Positions 6,685-10,081 of a DNA stretch of 10,081 nucleotides are shown here, one piece after another; within the stretch, counting starts at the first letter, position 1; every line of letters begins with the position of its first letter. Source of the DNA: DAOVFN01 sp964484305 (GTDB taxonomy: Archaea > Aenigmatarchaeota > Aenigmatarchaeia > QMZP01). The notes beneath the pieces were generated by a model. That model saw only the letters and a program-made list of their open reading frames with translations, was not told the DNA's origin and made no database searches. A program made the translations under genes and the position numbers. Where the stretch lies: contig CAZAEI010000032.1 of NCBI GenBank assembly GCA_964484305.1, positions 1 through 10,081 of the forward strand, written 5' to 3'.

Positions 6685-6963
6685 ATGGCAAGAATACCAG
6701 AGCTTGGAGAAGGATTTGACGCCGTTCTCACTGCAATCGGTAACGGAACAAAAATCTCTCGGTATGGCGATATCTTAAAAATGAAGGTTAGAGAGGTTAT
6801 AGAGGATGACAGGGATTATACAAAGACCGACATATATCTTCGACTAGTTGAAATCAATCTTAAGTCAATGACAGCGCAGTTTGACCCAAAATACCCTGTA
6901 CCTGCTCACGTATCAGAGGTAAGCGATTTCTTAATAAAAGAAGGGTACACCATCGACCCGTGA
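6685..6963 (+). CDS. Hypothetical protein, 92 residues
   Basis: I do not recognise this protein. It starts MARIPELGEGFDAVLTAIGN and continues with a charged, probably helical stretch (KMKVREVIEDDRDYTKTDIY), a hydrophobic segment (LRLVEINLKSMTAQ), a PKYPVP turn and a closing helix ending EGYTIDP. No signal peptide, membrane helix or cysteine is present, so a soluble cytoplasmic protein is likely. The ATG at 6685 lies about 27 bp from the TATA box; the ATG at 6679 adds only Met-Pro. The in-frame extension to 6571 runs through the folded GC-rich region and is unlikely. It is more AT-rich than the pyr genes. The strong promoter and intact frame favour a real gene. The insertion element begins 17 bp after its stop. 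Confidence 0.6.
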   Translation: MARIPELGEGFDAVLTAIGNGTKISRYGDILKMKVREVIEDDRDYTKTDIYLRLVEINLKSMTAQFDPKYPVPAHVSEVSDFLIKEGYTIDP

Positions 6964-6975
6964 CACGATGAGACT

Positions 6976-6980
6976 AGGTA
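6976..6980. repeat. Left copy of the target-site duplication (AGGTA)
   Basis: AGGTA directly abuts the left terminal repeat of the element at 6981. An identical AGGTA occupies 7145-7149, directly after the right terminal repeat. Confidence 0.75.
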
Positions 6981-7144
6981 GAGCGTGTCTAACCATTCAT
7001 TCGGGGGTTGCATAGGAGCATGATGGTCTTGGAGGGATTATGGTTGATGACACAACAAATTAGAAAAACTCACTTGAATATGGCCTTGATGAAATCTCAT
7101 GATTTTCTAAAAAGTTATGTCATGTACTATAATTAGACACGCTC
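6981..7144. mobile_element. MITE-like non-autonomous insertion with 12-bp inverted repeats
   Basis: A 164-bp segment bounded by perfect inverted repeats, GAGCGTGTCTAA at 6981-6992 and TTAGACACGCTC at 7133-7144, each immediately flanked by AGGTA (6976-6980 and 7145-7149). Perfect ends plus an exactly abutting 5-bp direct repeat are the signature of a cut-and-paste transposition. It is too short for a transposase, so it needs one in trans. A 38-codon frame (7020-7136) ends at a TAG inside the right repeat and finishes SYVMYYN, faintly like the C-terminal end of DDE transposases; this could be a remnant from internal deletion. The IS family cannot be named. It sits between the 92-residue gene and the pyrF promoter and harms neither frame. 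Confidence 0.75.
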
Positions 7145-7149
7145 AGGTA
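7145..7149. repeat. Right copy of the target-site duplication (AGGTA)
   Basis: AGGTA abuts the right terminal repeat and matches 6976-6980. Removing 6981-7149 would restore one uninterrupted target site. Confidence 0.75.
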
Positions 7150-7187
7150 CTCCTGCTTATTCAGAGGATTGCAACAGAGCCACAAAA

Positions 7188-7208
7188 CTATAAATACCTT
7201 ATATATAA
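7188..7208 (+). promoter_or_regulatory. TATA region of the pyrF-pyrE operon
   Basis: CTATAAATA at 7188-7196 and TTATATATAA at 7199-7208 are both good boxes. From the first, a start about 26 bp downstream leaves a leader of about 8 nt before the ATG at 7226. The second would make the message leaderless. The promoter lies fully outside the insertion, about 40 bp beyond its right end. Confidence 0.55.
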
Positions 7209-7225
7209 TCATTAAGAAGATTTTT

Positions 7226-8119
7226 ATGAAGGGATTCAGGCAATTGCTCACAGAGCGCCAGAAGGAAGTCAATTCTCTTGTATGCGTGGGGCTTGATCCC
7301 CTTGTCAGCAAGATGCCCGAGACAGTCCGCAAGGAATTCGAGGGGTCCACTGCCACTGCAATGGCAAACTGGATGATAAGGGTTGTTGAGGCCACTGCTC
7401 CATATACCTCAATGTACAAGCCCCAGAGCGCCTACTGGGAGTCCATCCGCTACGGCCGCCAGGGACTCCGGGAAGTCATCAGCCACATCAAGAAGAACCA
7501 CCCAGGCATCCCTGTATTTCTTGACTGCAAGCGTGGGGACATCGGAAGAACCCAGGAGCGCTACAGGATAGCACACTTCAACCTCGATGGCGCAGACGGC
7601 GTGAACTTCAGCCCCTACATGGGCAGGGATTGCATGGAGTGCCTTGTTGACAAGTCAGTCCCGGGCAAGGCCATTGTAGGGCTTTGCTATACCAGCAATC
7701 CCTCCTCCCGCGAGGTTCAGGATGTAAGGCTGCCTGACGGCCGGCACTACTGGGAATTCATTGCAGAAACAATACTGAAATGGGCAAAAGAGCTGGGTGT
7801 TGCAGATGATGCAGGCATGGTGATGGCAGCGGCCCATGAGCACCCGCCAGGCTCTGGCAAGATATTTTCATGGCACCTCTCAAGGGGCAGGGAGATTGTA
7901 GGGGACAGCCTGTGGTACCTCATCCCGGGAATAGGGACCCAGGGCGGCTTTGTCGAGGAGACCGTGAAGGCGGCATACACGGGCCCCGGCTCGGTTGCCA
8001 TCAATTCCTCATCAGGAATCATATTCGCTAGCTCTGGAGATGACTATGCAGAAGCAGCCGCAACGAAGGCCAAGGAACTGCGTGACCAGATCCGTGCAGC
8101 AGGAGGAAATGTTGAATAA
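7226..8119 (+). CDS. pyrF: Orotidine 5'-phosphate decarboxylase, subfamily 2
   Basis: Decarboxylates OMP to UMP, the last step of de novo pyrimidine synthesis. 297 residues, longer than the roughly 210-240 of the common archaeal form and fitting the TIGR02127 group. TIM-barrel motifs: CVGLDPLVSKMP at 20-31 with Asp24; MYKPQSAYWE at 63-72 with Lys65; the catalytic array FLDCKRGDIGRT at 98-109 with Asp100, Lys102 and Asp105 (D-x-K-x-x-D); GADGVNFSPYMG at 122-133; PGIGTQGG at 234-241, the phosphate-gripping loop; and SSSGIIFAS. I chose the ATG at 7226 because it is 8 bases or fewer from the predicted transcription start. The longer frame from 7169 would include the promoter. It is first gene of the pyrF-pyrE operon. 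Confidence 0.93.
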   Translation: MKGFRQLLTERQKEVNSLVCVGLDPLVSKMPETVRKEFEGSTATAMANWMIRVVEATAPYTSMYKPQSAYWESIRYGRQGLREVISHIKKNHPGIPVFLDCKRGDIGRTQERYRIAHFNLDGADGVNFSPYMGRDCMECLVDKSVPGKAIVGLCYTSNPSSREVQDVRLPDGRHYWEFIAETILKWAKELGVADDAGMVMAAAHEHPPGSGKIFSWHLSRGREIVGDSLWYLIPGIGTQGGFVEETVKAAYTGPGSVAINSSSGIIFASSGDDYAEAAATKAKELRDQIRAAGGNVE

Positions 8120-8121
8120 CA

Positions 8122-8137
8122 CCAGTCTCCGGACTGG
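8122..8137 (+). other. UNCG-type hairpin between pyrF and pyrE
   Basis: CCAGTC-TCCG-GACTGG forms a perfect 6-bp stem with a C(UCCG)G loop, a member of the very stable UNCG tetraloop class. It occupies the short pyrF-pyrE spacer, 3 nt after the pyrF stop and 9 nt before the AAGGATG ribosome-binding site of pyrE. It could mark an RNA processing or stability point, or adjust pyrE translation. No U tract follows, so termination is unlikely. Confidence 0.5.
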
Positions 8138-8158
8138 CCATAATAAGGATGTTTGAAC

Positions 8159-8935
8159 ATGACTGAACCAAACATACTCGAAATGGAAAGGGAGGATGTC
8201 CTTGCCCTGGAACCCAGCTCAATCAACAGGAAACTAACAAAGGATGAGATACTCCATATATTCAAGTCACTGGGAGGCTTCTGGGCATATGAATATGAAG
8301 CCGGCCGCAGTGGCAGTCCAGGCCTCCATGCCCTACTAAAATCCGGCAGACACTCAGACGGATTCATAAACAGCAAGGTCGTTCTCTGCCATGAAAACAT
8401 AAGGAAGATATTTGCAAGACAGATTATCCTCAGGTTCAATGAACTGGATATCCCCAAACCTGATTTTGTCGCAGGCATACCCACGGGTGCAACTGGGCTT
8501 GGAAAGGATGTTGCAGAAATAATTGGTTCTGAGGTGGCCCAGATGGAAAAGGTCATTGAGGGAGGCAAGAAGGCAATAAGGATGAGAACCAATATCGGTT
8601 CCGGGCAGCAGCTCCTTCTGGTGGAAGACTTCTGCACCAAGGGAACCGGACTCTCGGAGGCCGTGAGGGACATAGCCTCAGTCAGTGATGACCCCTCATC
8701 CATAATGCCTTACGAGATTGTTATCATAAACCGTGGGGGTCTGAAAGAGATTAAAGTAGAAGGCATCGGAACCTACACAGTAACCCCCCTTGCCGAGCAC
8801 CGAATAAGCGACTGGGATCCAGAGAGGGGGGAATGCCCGCTCTGCAAACTGGGCTCGGTGGCCATAAAGCCCAAGGACCCACCTGAAAACTGGGAACTGC
8901 TCATGAACTCCCAGAGGGCAGCCAACGCCACATAA
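8159..8935 (+). CDS. pyrE: Orotate phosphoribosyltransferase, long form with CPLC tail
   Basis: Converts orotate and PRPP to OMP and PPi, the fifth step of UMP synthesis, passing product to PyrF. 258 residues, against 170-215 for typical PyrE. Seen: an N-terminal extension of about 30 residues; KSGRHSDGFINSKVVL at 61-76, the OPRT hallmark SGRHSD; DFVAGIPTGATGLGKDVAE at 102-120; and the PRPP loop as LLLVEDFCTKGTG at 152-164, where most family members have a pair of Asp and TTGG(S/T). The C-terminal segment ECPLCKLGSVAIKPK at 225-239 carries Cys226 and Cys229, a possible metal site or disulfide. I chose the ATG at 8159, 8 nt after AAGGATG, over the TTG at 8153. Its operon with pyrF supports the function; a related PRTase with another base is the alternative. 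Confidence 0.87.
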   Translation: MTEPNILEMEREDVLALEPSSINRKLTKDEILHIFKSLGGFWAYEYEAGRSGSPGLHALLKSGRHSDGFINSKVVLCHENIRKIFARQIILRFNELDIPKPDFVAGIPTGATGLGKDVAEIIGSEVAQMEKVIEGGKKAIRMRTNIGSGQQLLLVEDFCTKGTGLSEAVRDIASVSDDPSSIMPYEIVIINRGGLKEIKVEGIGTYTVTPLAEHRISDWDPERGECPLCKLGSVAIKPKDPPENWELLMNSQRAANAT

Positions 8936-8973
8936 ATCCCGTTTGAGACACCTCTTCACAACCCAGCCGGAAT

Positions 8974-8984
8974 CATTTAAATAA
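8974..8984 (+). promoter_or_regulatory. TATA box of the tiny basic-protein gene
   Basis: CATTTAAATAA is centred about 40 bp before the ATG at 9019. A start about 26 bp downstream leaves a leader of about 14 nt containing GTGATTCC. The core ATTTAAAT is like the apt/LOG box. Confidence 0.57.
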
Positions 8985-9018
8985 CCCCTGCCTCATTATT
9001 ACTATCTAAAGTGATTCC

Positions 9019-9108
9019 ATGCCCTGCGGAAAGAAGCGCAAGCGGAAGCAGATGAAGAAGCACAAGCTTCGCAAGAGGCAGAAGAAGATGAGGCACAAGA
9101 GCAAGTAG
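9019..9108 (+). CDS. 29-residue Lys/Arg-rich protein, COX24/bS22-like
   Basis: A very short intact gene with its own TATA box and a GTGAT ribosome-binding motif ending three bases before the ATG. The product has 12 Lys, 5 Arg and 2 His in 29 residues. It begins MPCGKKRKRKQMKKHKLRKR and ends MRHKSK. The layout KKRKR..MKKHK.RKR.KK.RHK resembles the short basic proteins related to the AURKAIP1/COX24 domain (PF08213), including mycobacterial bS22 and similar short bacterial proteins, which bind ribosomes. From this I infer an rRNA-binding role. Such a simple composition can resemble many basic peptides, so homology is not proven. The coding signal is strong: a clean frame, mixed Lys/Arg codons and a proper promoter. 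Confidence 0.75.
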   Translation: MPCGKKRKRKQMKKHKLRKRQKKMRHKSK

Positions 9109-9174
9109 CCAGGCTTATCTTAAACGAGCCATCAGGATTCGTATGCGAGTTTGAGAGTCGGCATCCCGAACAAA

Positions 9175-9200
9175 GTGAGAGACGACGAGATGTCTCGCAC
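9175..9200 (+). other. Hairpin downstream of the tiny basic-protein gene
   Basis: GTGAGAGAC and GTCTCGCAC pair over nine positions with one A-G mismatch around an 8-nt loop, followed by AT-rich CATAATATAA. It lies 66 nt after the stop. It may shape the 3' end of that transcript or belong to an unrecognised small RNA. The rest of the 9109-9311 spacer holds no convincing frame. Confidence 0.35.
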
Positions 9201-9248
9201 CATAATATAATTGGCTAGGCACGAATATGCAGAACAGAAGTATAGTTG

Positions 9249-9260
9249 CATTATATATTC
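9249..9260 (+). promoter_or_regulatory. Candidate TATA box of the membrane-protein gene
   Basis: CATTATATATTC is about 57 bp before the preferred ATG at 9312, predicting a leader of about 30 nt. An alternative AT-rich stretch, AATTCTTATA at 9271-9280, would give a leader of about 10 nt. Confidence 0.35.
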
Positions 9261-9311
9261 TACCTGTCCCAATTCTTATACAACCCATGCAACATGACCT
9301 TCAGTGATACG

Positions 9312-9731
9312 ATGTCAAGGAAAAAACACAAGAAGAAACACAGGCAAGCTCCCAGGGAATCTCCGAGGGAAGGGCCCAGCAAATCCCCCAGCGAGGCCCC
9401 CAAGGAAAGCTCCCAGGAAGCCCCCAAGCAACCCGCCCGGGAGGGCCCCACACCAGGGCCTGCCGGGAGCGAGGAATCCCAGTCAAGGCTCTCCATCCTA
9501 ATCTACACAGCAGCGGCCATTGCCATGGGCTACGCCTCCCTTATGGTATCCCCCATGGCGGGCAACATGCTGACCATCCTCCTGGGCCTTATCGCTGCCT
9601 GGCTTGTCAGCAGTCTGGTCCAGCACTTTGTGGGCCAGAAGGGGATCAAGTGGCTTATCGGAAACGGCCTCTTCATCTATCTCTTTGCCTGGCTGGTGGC
9701 CTGGATATTCTTCTTCAACCTGCTCGGTTAA
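9312..9731 (+). CDS. Small three-helix membrane protein with proline-rich N-terminal tail
   Basis: 139 residues; no function recognised. The N-terminus is highly basic (MSRKKHKKKHR). Residues 12-52 are a low-complexity, probably disordered stretch rich in Pro, Ser, Glu, Lys and Ala, with recurring units such as ESP, EGP, EAP and KSP. Three hydrophobic helices follow: about 60-80 (SILIYTAAAIAMGYASLMV), 86-107, and 114-138, rich in Trp and Phe, ending FFFNLLG. By the positive-inside rule the basic tail should be cytoplasmic. I chose the ATG at 9312 because GTGAT (9304-9308) precedes it at the spacing used by neighbouring genes; the ATG at 9294 would add six residues. The tail could tether ribosomes, nucleic acid or acidic lipids to the membrane (speculation). 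Confidence 0.72.
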   Translation: MSRKKHKKKHRQAPRESPREGPSKSPSEAPKESSQEAPKQPAREGPTPGPAGSEESQSRLSILIYTAAAIAMGYASLMVSPMAGNMLTILLGLIAAWLVSSLVQHFVGQKGIKWLIGNGLFIYLFAWLVAWIFFFNLLG

Positions 9732-9741
9732 AAGGACACCT

Positions 9742-9757
9742 CTATTATTAATTATTG
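9742..9757 (+). promoter_or_regulatory. Candidate TATA region of the PIN gene
   Basis: CTATTATTAATTATTG lies directly after the membrane-protein stop. A start about 25 bp downstream leaves a leader of about 20 nt that contains AGGCGATTCC before the ATG at 9795. The T-rich part may also end the upstream transcript. A closer AT stretch at 9774-9782 would place the start after the ATG and was set aside. Confidence 0.35.
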
Positions 9758-9794
9758 CCATATGGTTAACTGTGTAAATATAACAGGCGATTCC

Positions 9795-10081
9795 ATGAGG
9801 TTCCTACTCGACACCAACTTCCTGCTCATCCCGGGCAAGTTCAGGGTGGATGTCTTCAGGGAGCTCCAGGGATTCGGCAAGCCCGAGCTCTTCACCCTGG
9901 ACCTGGTCGTGGCCGAACTCGAGAGGCTGGCCTCGGGCCGGGGCCGCGACTCCAGGCACGCCCGCCTGGCCCTCGAGCTGCTCAAAAAGAAGGGTGTCCT
10001 CGTCCTCGAGACCCGGAGAACCAATGCCGACCAGGAGCTCGAGAGGCTGGCCTCGGAGCAGGGCTTCGCTGTCTGCACCCA
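9795..10081 (+). CDS. PIN-domain nuclease, Fcf1/VapC9-like (partial, runs off window)
   Basis: The first 95 residues of a PIN-domain protein, cut by the window edge just after VCT. PIN proteins are Mg2+/Mn2+-dependent RNases. The opening MRFLLDTNFLLIPGKFRVDV is typical of the archaeal proteins related to eukaryotic Fcf1/Utp23, implicated in rRNA processing, rather than of most VapC toxins. Acidic residues in the expected places are Asp6, Glu41 (VVAELERLA) and Asp79 (NADQEL); the fourth, usually in a TND motif, should lie just past the edge. No antitoxin-like small gene precedes it, supporting a housekeeping role. AGGCGATTCC before the ATG is the likely ribosome-binding site. ELERLAS occurs twice, encoded by identical 19-base stretches 120 bp apart. 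Confidence 0.85.
   Translation, partial: MRFLLDTNFLLIPGKFRVDVFRELQGFGKPELFTLDLVVAELERLASGRGRDSRHARLALELLKKKGVLVLETRRTNADQELERLASEQGFAVCT
9918..9936 (+). repeat. 19-bp direct repeat inside the PIN gene, copy 1
   Basis: CTCGAGAGGCTGGCCTCGG, encoding LERLAS, is repeated exactly at 10038-10056. The copies are 40 codons apart in the same frame. Confidence 0.8.
10038..10056 (+). repeat. 19-bp direct repeat inside the PIN gene, copy 2
   Basis: Exact copy of 9918-9936, in the same frame. The context is AELERLASGRG for copy 1 and QELERLASEQG for copy 2. Confidence 0.8.

Noticed and set aside
6641..7130. 11-bp direct repeat TCATGTACTAT at 6641-6651 and 7120-7130
   Set aside because: Matches of this length are expected by chance in 10 kb, and no larger similarity surrounds the copies.
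8044..8703. 219-codon minus-strand frame opposite pyrE
   Set aside because: It is rich in Ser/Pro with no recognisable domain, and pyrE on the plus strand explains the sequence.
9795..10081. VapC toxin of a toxin-antitoxin pair
   Set aside because: The LLDTNFLLIPGKF opening points to the Fcf1-like archaeal group, and no antitoxin-like gene precedes it; the gene before it is a membrane protein.
1..10081. CRISPR array, defence island or prophage
   Set aside because: No regularly spaced repeats, cas genes, integrase or phage structural genes are visible. The content is mainly core metabolism.

Overview
The window comes from an archaeon. It begins with a 69-residue HMf-type histone and ends inside an Fcf1/VapC9-type PIN-domain protein. 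Most transcription units are preceded by AT-rich TATA boxes about 25 bp from a start codon or a very short leader, and several look leaderless. Shine-Dalgarno motifs elsewhere match the archaeal 16S tail. The lineage cannot be fixed from the sequence. The subfamily-2 PyrF, the long CPLC-tailed PyrE and the tiny basic protein suggest an uncultivated, possibly DPANN-like group (inference).

Layout: 75-284 (+) histone, converging on the minus-strand operon pyrD-pyrK-pyrC (3447 down to 377). pyrC overlaps pyrK by ATGA. Divergent from pyrD is adeC (3641-5293, +), which converges on apt (5892-5341, -). apt starts at TTG and shares one perfectly palindromic TATA box with a divergent SLOG/LOG-like nucleotide-binding protein (5950-6519, +). 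A GC-rich 100-base stretch with strong RNA-folding potential (about 6538-6640) leads to a 92-residue orphan (6685-6963, +). A 164-bp non-autonomous insertion follows at 6981-7144, with 12-bp perfect terminal inverted repeats and a 5-bp target duplication. Then come the pyrF-pyrE operon (7226-8935, +), a 29-residue Lys/Arg-rich protein (9019-9108, +), a three-helix membrane protein with a proline-rich tail (9312-9731, +) and the truncated PIN gene (9795 to the edge, +).

Function: the window encodes steps three to six of de novo UMP synthesis (PyrC, PyrD/PyrK, PyrE, PyrF), split between two operons. Between them lies an adenine block: AdeC deaminates adenine to hypoxanthine, Apt converts it to AMP with PRPP, and the LOG-like protein belongs to a superfamily that binds nucleotides. 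PyrE and Apt both draw on PRPP. The remaining genes relate to chromatin and probably to ribosome biogenesis. I see no CRISPR array, tRNA, rRNA or recognisable defence system. The least explained items are the insertion element, the folded 6538-6640 region, the two-way TATA box and the tiny basic protein.
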